A DNA stretch of 64,000 nucleotides from Gordionus sp. m RMFG-2023 (Eukaryota; Nematomorpha; Gordioida; Chordodea; Parachordodidae), in contig NC_088777.1 of NCBI RefSeq assembly GCF_954871325.1, forward strand, positions 12,811,366-12,875,365. The letters are read 5' to 3'. How positions within the stretch are numbered: the stretch's first letter is position 1; each line of letters opens with the position of its first letter. Under the pieces are notes generated by a model that saw only the letters and a list, made by a program, of their open reading frames with translations, ran no database searches and was not told where the DNA came from. Positions 18,545-29,196 of the stretch are shown piece by piece. The translations under genes and the position numbers were made by a program.

Positions 18545-21500
18545 CTTTAAAAAAACATAAAAGAACAAAAAAGTAAGATCTTAATCTGATATTTGAAAAA
18601 ATCTGAGTTTGATACAACAGAACCCGGGTCGGTTTGCTCAGACTCGGTCGAATCGGACCTTCATTTTAAAGTTTCAATTCGGACAGGTCGGATCGGACTG
18701 AAGTAAATAGGTCCGATAAAAAATGATTTTATTTTTTATTGTTCGTGTCGTTCACATACTTAATAATTTAAAGATTTTTTTAAAAAAATGTCACATTCAA
18801 TTTGAGGATTAATCATGTAAATATAAATAGCGTTGTATTTTATTTGTTTTTTTCCGGCAATGTATTCTTTTTTCAACTTTAAAACATTTTTTGAGCTGGT
18901 TTTTTTTTAATTTAAAAATCTTAATTCCATCATATTTGGAAAACTTATTCTATGAATTTCAGACTTTAAACTTATTATAATTTATATTGGTTTTCCCATA
19001 GATTTCTTATATAAATTATAAATGACTCAAAAATTAACGGCAAAATTGCATACAATTAATAGGATTTTAAATTTAAAAAACGTGCTTAAAAAGATTTAAA
19101 GTTGAAAACTAACACATTGTTGATAACATATATCGATTATGATATTTAAAAATCACATCGTTAAACACCGATTTAATGAGGATTCTAAATAATATACAAG
19201 TTTATTAAACTTTTCCGAGGGTAAATTATACAACAATAAAAAATAATATCAATTTTTCGATTTTAAATAATATATATGTATCTCGTTTGCTTTTTTTTCA
19301 GACATACATAAATGCAAGCATAATTTACCTTAATAAAATATGATATCCCCTTCAAATTTATTAATTTCCTTTAAATATGCTTAATTATTTAAGATTGCAT
19401 TCCTATGTATCATATTATATCAGATGATTTTCCACTATTCCTCTCCATTATAGGAATTTCATATTCTTAGGATTTACATTACCATCCATTCATTAATTTT
19501 ATTCCATTTATTTCATCCCAATTCACAAATTTTCATACATAAAATTAATAATAATCTTACGGTGGTGATGAAATGATACAAAGGTTTTGCTTTTTCGATA
19601 TATTTGACGGTGAACGGATTGAGATCGTAATTAAACCATATGGCCGGGGTACTAGGTCCCGTGGGACCTATAGATATAAATTTCTAGCAAATTTTTTAAT
19701 AAATTCAATTTATTAAATTAATTGTCAAAATATTATCATAAATAATTTTTTTATTCTTCGTTCTATTTTATAGTTTATACAAAAATATAATAAACAGTTT
19801 TGTAACTTTAACGAAAAAAGAAAAATAAGCTATTTTTAATGTAAAAATAAAACAGTGGCCTAAATCTATTTTAGAATTTACGAAAATCTATTAATTTTTT
19901 ATAAGAAAAATTATAAAAATTTAAAAAATTTCAGACTAAATTTTATAAAGTTATAAAAATTTTACGAAAAAAAGTGAGCAATAATTATTTTATATTTTTC
20001 AAATTGTAATAAGAAATGAGCAAATACATTATTCAAAATGGGAAGTATAAAAATAATTTGATAGGAATTATACAATTCAAAAAAGATTTTGGTCATGTTT
20101 CATAACTTTATAAAATTTTGAAATTTTTTAAAATATATTTAATAGCCGGAAAAAAACTTATTGTTTGTGTCGTGGAAAATGGAGAGGACAAAGAACCCTA
20201 AAACTATTATTTCAAGAAAGAACAAGTGGTACCCATTTATGAGACGGCTCATGGGTCATAATTTCTTTGCCGAGCTGGCCTGAGTTTCTAAAATTATTTT
20301 AGACACTCCTAAAAAAATTAAGTCTTAAGTTCAGTGGCTATAATATTAAGTATAGATTTTTTTTCAATATCGTTTTGTATAAACAACAATTTTTTTTAAA
20401 TCTTATTCGTGTCTAGCAATTCACAAAACGGTAGAAGCTTGCAGAGAATTTTTTTATTGGTTAAAATTTAAAAATAACCCCCAATGTATTTGTAATGATG
20501 AATATATATTTTTTTCTTTTCTTAAAAATATATATTAACTCTACTGGGCATTCCTTTAGCCTCTTAAAAAAATAAACCTGAAATAACATGTCTGGATTTG
20601 AACGTCAGCATGGCTAGCAGCAATACCAACATATTTTTCGTTTACAGTACCCAAATAAAAAATCAGATATTGATATTGGCTTTTAAAATCAATATGCTGA
20701 GGGTCAATATAAATTGGTGATATATCAATCTGATAGTAATGATATACGTGTTTCACAATAACATTATTCAAAAATTAGTTAATACAAATATCTAATATTT
20801 TAGATTTATATAATTTGAACTTTCTAAATTTATTTTGTGAATAAAGGTAAAAAATAGTTTCTAATATTACTAACTGCCATGTGATATACTTTTGTTTTGA
20901 ATTTACCGCAAAATATTTGGCAATTATTGGTAGGAATAGGAATTAATCCTAGATCCTTTAAGAATGTTTATTAGAATATGATTTTACGATTCGATCCATA
21001 ATAATTTAAAATTCGTATTTTAAAGAAGAAAAAAAAATATATTTGCGTTTGTGCATATAATCAATAACAAAAATTCCCTGCTAAGTGCTAACTGACTTCC
21101 CATAAAAACAAAAACAGGGAAAGTTCTAGACGTTAAAATGTTAACCAGTCATTCAAAAAATATGTTTCATTTTGGGATAAACAGGAAATCGTCCAGTTTT
21201 GTGATTTTTATTAAAGGAATTGACCGAGGTTATTTTTTGAAAATCCACATCCTCAATAAAAAAATATAAAAATAAATGCGAAATATAACTTTGTAGGCTT
21301 GCGTATAATGATAAGAATTGTAAGTTTGTCCGGATTTCGTTTGGTAAATAGTGGGCACCAATTTCAGAATATAATCGTGCGATTCAAAATCTAATTTCAT
21401 TCATATAAAAAAAAATTTTCAATAAATTACAATTCCTTTCTTTCTTTCTAAAGAATTCGATAAATTTTAGGGAAAACTTTAGGGGGAAAAGGTGTGTGGA

Positions 21501-24500
21501 CCAGGTGACTGACTATATGATAAAAATAAAACCAATCAATCTTATTTGGCAGACAAAATATTATTATAATCAATAAAAGAAATATATATAAATGTATTCG
21601 AAAACTAATTATTGATAATTTTAATTTACTTAGAAATTCGTCGTCTTAATGAAAAAAGAAAAAAATATATAAAAAAATAATTTATATATCAAAAAAAAAG
21701 ATTAATAATTTACCTCCATCGGTTTTCACGACGTTAACTAATGCTTTGGAATGGGTGTGTGTGCCCTTTAACTTTATAATAAAAAGTTATATATATTCAA
21801 TAATAAACACTTTACTTTGTCTATTCAAATTTTGGCAAGCTTCATTTATTATATTAATTGGGCAGGGTGGGGGGATATGGCGGGGGGGGGGGGCAATTAG
21901 CATGTTAATCAATATGATTGGTCAAAAAAGGTTAATAAAAATACAGGTTGAAATTATCTTCAAGATTTTATTAGAAAGAAGATTTTGATCATGTTTTACC
22001 CAAAACTTAAATTTTTTTTTTGTTCAGACATCGCTAATGTAATCTTTGTCCCACTTGTCACCAATACTCTTGGTTTATGTTTTTGTAAAACTATTAACTT
22101 TAGAAAAAAATACCTTCGATTGTGTTGAAAAACCAAAAATTAAGGCTGGATCATTTTTATATTGATTCTGGAAGATCAGGCGAGTCAAAGCTAATTCATT
22201 TCGAAATTCTCAATCGAAGCAAAGCAGGAAAGCATCTAAATGCGGCTTTTACATGTGTACTCATTTCTATTCACAACAAATAATGACTAACAACATTTTC
22301 CTTGCTATAGATACTTTTCTATCACTCCTTAACAACTTTAGAATAATTTTCAAAAGTTCTTCGTTAACCCTTTCCTTTGTTTTAGTTCTGCAATCTTCCC
22401 TACCGTCTATAGAGCTATTCATTCATTTTTTGAAATTTCAATATTATCAGTCAGACCCTTGCATGCCTCAAAGTGACCTAAACTCATCCAGCAATCTTCC
22501 ACTGATTTCGAGAGATAAACTTGCAAATAGGTCCTCCCTTCTTTTTATTGAATATTTGGTTTTGATTTTTAGCTGATAGGGATGACTGTTAATCCTATTT
22601 AAATTTACCATATATTTTTCACAGTGATGCATTTCAATCATTTTTTATTCGATATACTTGTTTGTCTAAGCTTTTACATAGTTAAATCCCCATGGATATT
22701 TGAGATAAAAAAATTTAAACCTTATAATTCGATCTGTAGAATGTGAATAAGTGCTAGTTTCTCACTGAGAGAAAAAAATTATACCATAAGATTTTTATTC
22801 CGATAGTTTTAAAATTTTTTAACCATCCTCCCTATTTGGCTTTACCTAGATACCATTTTCTCTTATACATACATCGTCTTTAACAATTCAGGCGTTTAAA
22901 TATCTTAATATTTTTAAATTACATCTTTAGCTCGATATTTAATTAAACATTACTTACTAAATTGTCTAAGAAAGATAGAATATATATATTTAGTAACATT
23001 GTAGGCTACAAATCTTTATTTATTAAGTGCAACTCATCGTTCTGAAATGGACCTAAATTTTTGGATATATTCATGTAATTTCTTGCTAATTAAGAAAACT
23101 ATACCAGGTCAGATGTTCGAAATGTATATATAACAAATTTATTAAAAGTAGCCTTATTTCCCGGATAGTGAGTTTTCTGAATATCTGTTATATCCATTTC
23201 ATCCTATGCCATCATCGTCAATAAAGCCTTCAATTTGTCCCCCAAATACAATCCCTCCCTTGAAATCCTCTATTCCCTCTAAATCTTACTCCCTATCTCT
23301 TTCCTTTCAAATCAAAATGTAAATTGACAAAAGTTAAATTAAACGAAATTTATAAAAAAAAATTACAAATGAAATATCTGATTTGAGCGAAATGATTCTT
23401 GCGTGCTCAAATTAAAAAAGTTTTAAATGTAATAATATATGTAAATAAAATAATAAAATTTGTAAATTTATGCCTACCTGTTAATTTTATAATAATTGGG
23501 GCGTTTTTTATTAAAAGTAGGCATGCTATTTTTTGGATGGTGAATTTCCTAAATAGCTATTATATCCATTATTTACTCCTATGCCCTCAACGTTAATCCA
23601 AAGACAATAGCCCCCCCCCCCAAAAAAAATCCTCTATTCTCCTCTAAATTTTACCACCTATATCTTTCCTATCAAATTAAAATTAGAAAAAAAAATCAAA
23701 TCCCCCTACAATTTTATGACAATGTCCAGAAAGATTTATAATTTGATTTGTAAAAGTGACAAAAGTTGAATTTAAATAAATTTATAATAAAAAAAAATTG
23801 CAAATATCTGATTTGAGCAAAAATTCTGATTCTTGTGTGCTCATATTAAAAAAAAATTTTATTTTAAATATATGCCTGTCTGTTAATTTTGTAAAAATTG
23901 GGATATTTTTCATTCATTTTTTCTTAGTAATATTATCAATATTTTATTTTTTGTCTTCCATAATAAAAAATAAATATATCTTTTTCGTTTATATTATAAT
24001 AATTAAATGCAATAAAAAACATAAGTAATATAAGTGATTAGAGAATTACTAAAATGTTAGGGAAATACTTTGGGAAGAAAAATAAAATGGTCATCCCATG
24101 AACTTATTATAACTTGTCAGGTGTATATGTAATCATAGTAAAAAAAACCTTGATTTAATTTTTTACTGGTTTAAAATCCCTGGTGGTATGAAATTTTTAT
24201 AATATTGAGACACTTCCGTTTTAAGTTTCCTCGAGAAAAGTTAAATTAAGTTTTTTTGGATATACTGCAATCTTTAGCATTTTAATTTATTTAAAGAGCG
24301 CATTTCATTAAAAAAAAATAAACCCTTTTTTTTACCAGAATTGCATTCCAGCATTACCTTATGAATTCGGACAATTATTTAAGGTTAATTTTAATTGATC
24401 GCTCTATTCATGGAATGTTGTTGAAGGGAATTTCTTAATTGGAATTTAATATTAAACAGGCATCTGATAAGTAGGATTATAGGTTAGATATGAGTTAAGG

Positions 24501-26754
24501 TTATTTAAAGGGTCGAGGATATGGGTTAGGGGTTTAGATTGGGCTTTAATAAAATTTAATCCTTTTAACTTGTCTAACCTGATTATTATAAATAAACGAA
24601 TAAAATTTTTAATATGTTTTAACGGCAATTTCTTTGGGTTGAACTATAATAATTTTAAAAAAATTGATGAATAATCGCATAACTGATTGAAAATTTTATT
24701 TAAAAAATAATCTGAAATTTATAGGGTATGAATACCATTCCGGAAAAATCAAGTTCTTTAAAAATTAAAAAATATGCGCTATAAATGATATAAAATTTTA
24801 AAGAATTCTTAGGAGAGTATGATTTACAAATTTTAAGATTTTAGTTAAAGAATAAGAAAAGTTGGTCCCATCTGATTCGGTCACGGACCGTTCTCGAAAA
24901 TAGATCCTAAACAGCCCCTCCTTCATATTGGGTCCGAAAAGGGCATTCATTCTAAGGCTAAAAAAGGTGGAAAGACGATTTTGAGATTATATAAATAAAT
25001 AGGTGAATTATACATAATTATATTCATTTTTATCTTTTTCAGTTAAAATAAAATGTTATATTTATTCAAAAATTTATTATTTGAAGGGAAAAAAATTTAC
25101 GTTAAGAGACGTTCGTCATAAAATTTGCGTTTCGGATGTGTCAGGTTCATCCCAAGAAATTAATACCAAAAACGGTCCAAGATGTGTCCAACATAAAAAG
25201 AAAAATAACTTGACCTGGGTGGACAGTTCCCATTCTCTACTCCAGTATACGAAATATATTATATATCGCCTCATTCTATAGTTGGGTAATAAATCTCGGC
25301 TAATTCGGCTATATTTTCAGGCGCTTGCCAAAGAAAATCCGTTAACATTAAAGCGGCGGCTAAAAATTGGCTTAAACGGCTAAAATTATAGTAATTAGCC
25401 AACTATATGAGAGTAAACCCCAAGTTTAAGTCATATTCCCATAATTGTAAATATTTATTCTGCATATTTTATACTGTTTGTTTATTTTTTTTGTTCCAAA
25501 GTATAAAAATTTTAAAAACAATGCTTCAATGCAAGTAAGCATTTATGGCATACGTTTTGCAGTAACAAATATGTTAACTACAATAATTTTAAAGGTTGCT
25601 AAATAAATGATCATATTGTATGCAGTAAAAAATCGCTATAGTAAGGTAAATTATATAATAATTTTTTTATTTCACATACTGGAAAGTCATCACCAAAAGT
25701 GAGCATATGAATAATGTGTTGCATGTTGACATTTTCCACAGGTGCTTGGCTGGCATGAGTGGATATGTGAAAATTTCCAGGGACCTTTAAAATTTAAATA
25801 TTCATCCATTTAAAGTTATATCTGAAATTACATATATAAAAATAATTGTTAATCAAAATTAAACTTAATTTGCTTTGTTAACCTATAGATTCTAATATCA
25901 AAATAAAGTGTATTTAAAAAAAAAATTTTAATATGGCATTGTATTTAACCCATTTTAAAATTAAAAATCCTTGTGGAAATAAATGAGTTTCTCAGATTTT
26001 TATCAATTATAAATACCTTTTAGGTTATGGTAAAGGTTAAGGGAAAACAAAGGTGTCCAGTAATTTATATACATATATATTAAAAAAGTTTATATAATAG
26101 TTATAAATATAAGTTTAGATAAAAATAAACAAATAATGTTTAAATTTTGATAGAATGAAAATATGATTTTTAATATTAATATGTAATTTACATCTCAAAT
26201 TACTTTATTAATAGAAAATGTTAATTCTAATCGACATCCATCTTCATTTTCTCTTTTAACTGGATATTTTTTTGTGTTTTGTATATAGCCAACCTCATGT
26301 CTACCTTTGTTGTCCATGATATCTAAACCAACATCTAATTATAAAATAAATGTAAATAATCAAGTCTAGATTTATGGTAATATATAATTTAATGGAAATT
26401 ATCTAAATTATATAAAATATTTTTTACATTCACATTGCATATTTGGCAATGTCATATTCAACTGAACTTTAATTTTTTCATCGTCTATTGGATTGTCAAC
26501 ATATATTTCACTAACACTAATGTTTTTTATTAAAATATAAAAGTTTAATATAAACTTACATTTCATCAGTTAAAAAAGATATAAGTTCTGATAGAATTAA
26601 ATAAGTTATAAATATGGTACAACATATTGAAATAACTGCTCCAGTATAAGTGGCTTGGGTTAAATCTTTGGGTATTTTTCGATATATATCAAACCTATTT
26701 AATTTATAATTAATAAATTAACATTAATTTGAACCTTTTCACGTCAAATCCCAT
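18437..26754 (-). CDS. ERGIC1: ERGIC1-type ER-Golgi cargo receptor (Erv41/46 family), complete gene
   Basis: Exons in gene order: 26735-26754, 26560-26694, 26428-26516, 26204-26334, 25680-25784, 21714-21765, 21290-21390, about 20604-20696, 19561-19667, 18437-18544. The protein runs from MGFDVKRFDIYRKIPKDL to a TGA stop and is about 313 residues, against roughly 290 for the vertebrate protein. ERGIC1 cycles between ER and cis-Golgi with its relatives and helps select cargo. It has two membrane segments, one near the N-terminus (AVISICCTIFITYLILSEL) and one near the C-terminus (VCAIVGGVFTVAGLIDSFIF), with a lumenal domain between. All junctions are GT-AG and in phase except the joint of exons 8 and 9, which is off by one base; exon 8's borders are uncertain. 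Intron 5 (21766-25679) is 3.9 kb and holds a tandem duplication. Poly(A) signal at plus 18371-18376. Confidence 0.9.
19561..19667 (-). CDS. ERGIC1: ERGIC1 exon 9
   Basis: Encodes PAIWFNYDLNPFTVKYIEKA and LYHFITT, matching PAIWFRYDLSPITVKYTE...PLYRFITT. Acceptor CTATAG, donor GTAAGA. Confidence 0.95.
20604..20696 (-). CDS. ERGIC1: ERGIC1 exon 8 (borders uncertain)
   Basis: Encodes TVNEKYVGIAASHAD near its 3' end, resembling the family's NKEYVAYSHTG that must follow exon 7. The upstream part (HIDFKSQYQYLIFYLG) has no family counterpart, and no AG lies closer to NEKYV; an alternative acceptor at plus 20729 extends it. The donor GTTCAA leaves phase 0, while exon 9 needs one carried base, so a small error or unseen mini-exon is likely. 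Confidence 0.5.
21290..21390 (-). CDS. ERGIC1: ERGIC1 exon 7
   Basis: Encodes FESHDYILKLVPTIYQTKSG and SYHYTQAYK, matching SHDYILKIVPTxYxxxSGxxxxSYQYTVAxK. Acceptor AAATTAG, donor GTTATA. Confidence 0.93.
21714..21765 (-). CDS. ERGIC1: ERGIC1 exon 6
   Basis: Short exon reading GTHTHSKALVNVVKTDG, in the variable part of the family (human-type: FNALGGADRLTSNPL). Phase agrees on both sides. The acceptor could lie 6 bases earlier (21771), adding two residues. Called mainly from phase and position. Confidence 0.7.
23142..23910. repeat. Tandem duplication, two copies of about 370-390 bp
   Basis: Copy 1 (about 23142-23507) and copy 2 (about 23508-23910) share, in order, ATTAAAAGTAG, GAATTTCCT/GTTTTCTGAAT, TATATCCAT, CCTATGCC, a CCCCC tract, CCTCTA, CAAATATCTGATTTGAGC and TGTGCTCA/GCGTGCTCAAATTAAAA. 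Divergence is substantial. It lies in ERGIC1 intron 5. Confidence 0.7.
25680..25784 (-). CDS. ERGIC1: ERGIC1 exon 5
   Basis: Encodes VPGNFHISTHASQAPVENVN and HIIHMLTFGDDFP, with the family's highly conserved VPGNFHxSTHxxxxQ and THxIHxLxFGD. 35 codons, phase 0 at both ends. Confidence 0.95.
26204..26334 (-). CDS. ERGIC1: ERGIC1 exon 4
   Basis: Encodes VGLDIMDNKGRHEVGYIQNT and GCRLELTFSINK, closely matching the family's VGLDIQDxxGRHEVGxIxNS...GCRFExxFSINK. Donor GTAATT after the Lys codon. Confidence 0.95.
26428..26516 (-). CDS. ERGIC1: ERGIC1 exon 3
   Basis: Encodes VSEIYVDNPIDDEKIKVQLN and MTLPNMQCE, matching the family's VNELYVDDP...KIxVxLNISLPNxxCE. This is the start of the lumenal domain. 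Confidence 0.93.
26560..26694 (-). CDS. ERGIC1: ERGIC1 exon 2 (N-terminal transmembrane segment)
   Basis: Encodes FDIYRKIPKDLTQATYTGAV and the first membrane segment (ISICCTIFITYLILSELISF). Nearly invariant with the family through FDIYRKxPKDLTQxTYTGAxIS. Donor GTAAGT. Confidence 0.95.
26735..26754 (-). CDS. ERGIC1: ERGIC1 exon 1 (start codon)
   Basis: A 20-nt exon: ATG then GFDVKR, ending two bases into the Arg codon at donor GTTCAA. The family start is MPFDFRRFDIYRK, so this fixes the translation start despite its small size. Confidence 0.85.
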
Positions 26755-27274
26755 TTTTTCAAGTAGATCCCTATATGAAAAAATTATTTTATCTTTTTAT
26801 CTTATCTAGCACGTTGGTCATAAGACCTGCCCAAAATGAGCGAACGTGATTTTGTGGGCCCACCTACCCTTCATAAAATTAGGGCGATTTTTTTTCTCAA
26901 GGATACCAACAAACCTTGTAACCAGTTGTAGTTTAACTAAATAAATGGAAGTTACCCTTTCCGATATTGTAATAGTAATTTAATAAATTATTATTATAAA
27001 GAAATATAAATCTTATCTGTTTTTTAGTCTTGTGTTGCGTTATTCTAATTTTTTAATCTTTTTATTATTTTTTATAATCTAATTTTATAACTTTATTTTT
27101 TATATGGCGTAACCTTACTTTTTATATTTTGTAATATTTTACTTTTTGTATATATTTACATAATGATTTATCTCATCCTGATGTTTGACATATATAACTT
27201 CAAATATTGCCATAAGTTGTTAAATAAAACTATATATAATCTACAAATTTACCTTCACATTGATTAAATGACAT

Positions 27275-27310
27275 TATATATATATATAATTATATATATA
27301 TATATATATG
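27275..27310. repeat. (TA)n microsatellite
   Basis: Alternating TA tract with a central AATT, self-complementary as a whole, in the interval between the ERGIC1 and CLINT1 starts. Confidence 0.9.
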
Positions 27311-27331
27311 TATCTATATTTTAATTTTCCG

Positions 27332-27395
27332 ATGTCTTCACTACATTATGTCTTCACTACGCCATGTCCTAACTACGTCATATCCTCGCTTAGTA
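27332..27395. repeat. Four tandem 16-bp repeats
   Basis: Units ATGTCTTCACTACATT, ATGTCTTCACTACGCC, ATGTCCTAACTACGTC and ATATCCTCGCTTAGTA, one directly after another. They lie about 580 bp upstream of the ERGIC1 ATG and 1.8 kb upstream of the CLINT1 ATG. A minisatellite or a repeated protein-binding site; no basis to choose. Confidence 0.7.
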
Positions 27396-29155
27396 AGTAC
27401 ACTTTTTTTACAATCATATGGACCTAAAAAGTATTTATTATTGATATATTATTTATAATTCTTTGAGGGTGACTAAAATACGAATTGCAAGTTAATTGTG
27501 AATCGCCTTGACTAAACTCAAAATGATATATATAATAAGTTTGTTGAGTTAAGAAAGATTTTTTTACAACTAATATAAATAAAAATTATGAATGATTTGT
27601 TATATATTTTGAAAAATCTATAAATATATCATATAATGTCATTGTATAATACACACATTTTTTTAATATTTTGACAAGAGGAATAATACTACAAGATATT
27701 TCAAACTCAATAATTATTCCCCTAGCACATCTATTTCTTAATTATAAACAGATTTTTAATATTTATAGGGGTAGTGATGTTAAAATTTTATGGGATATTT
27801 TGTAAGGAAATAGCTTTTCCTTGCCTCTTTTCTATTCCAGTTGCTTTTCCCTTCTCTTTCCAAATCCCCTTTCCCCCCACCCCTTTTCTTTTTACTTGAG
27901 TTCTTTTTCTTTCTATCCCTTTTCATTCTTTCCATTTTCATTTTCATTTTTCTTTCTGTTTACCTTCCCCCCCCCCCCAATCATTTCTCCTAATTTATAA
28001 AATCTGAATATTACAAAAAACTTTTGTAAGAAAATAAATATGTTTACAAAATCATTTTTTTTTGACTTTAATAAAGTAAACATATTTCCATTTTTATCGG
28101 CTATAATTTTGACAGTTTTTAAAAATTGGCTAAATAAGGCAGTTTAACAAAAATACATTCAGACGAGAACATGCCCATATTTTAGAATAAACTAACCAAA
28201 TATATTTAATCATTAGCTAAAGTTAAATGGATTGAAGAAATGATTTTATTATAACAATGATTCAATGATAAAATAAATATAAATCAATATAAATATCGAA
28301 TTGGTATTCAATATCGGATCAGTTTTGTAGTAATATCGGATGATATTCAGTCTTAATTATTTTCAATAAATATTATTATAAAAGTCCTTAAAAAATGTAA
28401 ATATCAATATAAAAGTCCTCAAATATTGCTCATAATATTTTAGACCAAAATATACAAGACGTTTATTTTTATTTTTTGAGAAAATTGATTTCATAATTTA
28501 TATGAATATATAAATAGTTCAATAAATTTTATTTAGATATTTGACTTTCGTTATGAAATAATGATAATTAATATAATATGCGAAATATACAAAATAATAT
28601 TTAACTTCCTAGTGAAAAACAGAAAAGTGATGTGATCTATAAAAATACCTTTTAATAATTTATTAAAATTTAATAAAAAATAAACAATTCTTTATCTTTA
28701 TCCTTATTTATTTTGTTTTTTTTCTTACTTCATTCATACCCTTCATACCTACATTTTTCTTGTATGAATTCTGGACATGCTGAGACTAAAGAGAACTCCT
28801 ATTTCCCTCAAATATTAGAGTCCGTTAAGCATAAAAATTGACCCTACTGAGTTTATTTAATAATGTGGATATATATTCGGATTTCCCTTGTAAAATTAAA
28901 TTTGAAATTATATTATTAGTGTAGTATAGGTTTATCCAGCCGGGTGTGATAAAGCAATTATGAACTTTTTATGTGAAAATATTAAATTCACGTGATATTT
29001 TACCTTTGTAAATAGTTTAATCGGTCAGCTGAATTTTTTAAACGTTTAAAAAATTTATCATTTCTTATTAAATTAACTTATCCTTTAAATACCAAACTTA
29101 TTTTCAAACAAAATCACATACAATAAATACTGAATTATAAGGATATATATTCGGA

Positions 29156-29196
29156 ATGATCAGCATGTGGAAAATTCGTGAGCTTACGGATAAAGT
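29156..29196 (+). CDS. CLINT1: CLINT1 exon 1 (start)
   Basis: ATG then ISMWKIRELTDK, ending two bases into Val at donor GTAAGC (29197). The alternative GT two bases earlier would break the frame. Matches the family N-terminus. Confidence 0.88.

Noticed and set aside
22253-22576. 107-codon plus-strand frame
   Set aside because: Starts mid-intron of ERGIC1, Ser/Leu/Phe-rich without motif or splice sites; likely chance or a decayed repeat.
25081-25281. 66-codon plus-strand frame with balanced composition (CVSDVSGSSQEIN)
   Set aside because: No start, splice context or family was recognised, and it lies in an intron of the opposite-strand ERGIC1 gene.
25277-25408. Possible MITE with ATAGTTGG/CCAACTAT ends
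   Set aside because: The inverted repeat is short and the flanks (TCATTCTA and TATGAGAG) do not match as a target duplication.
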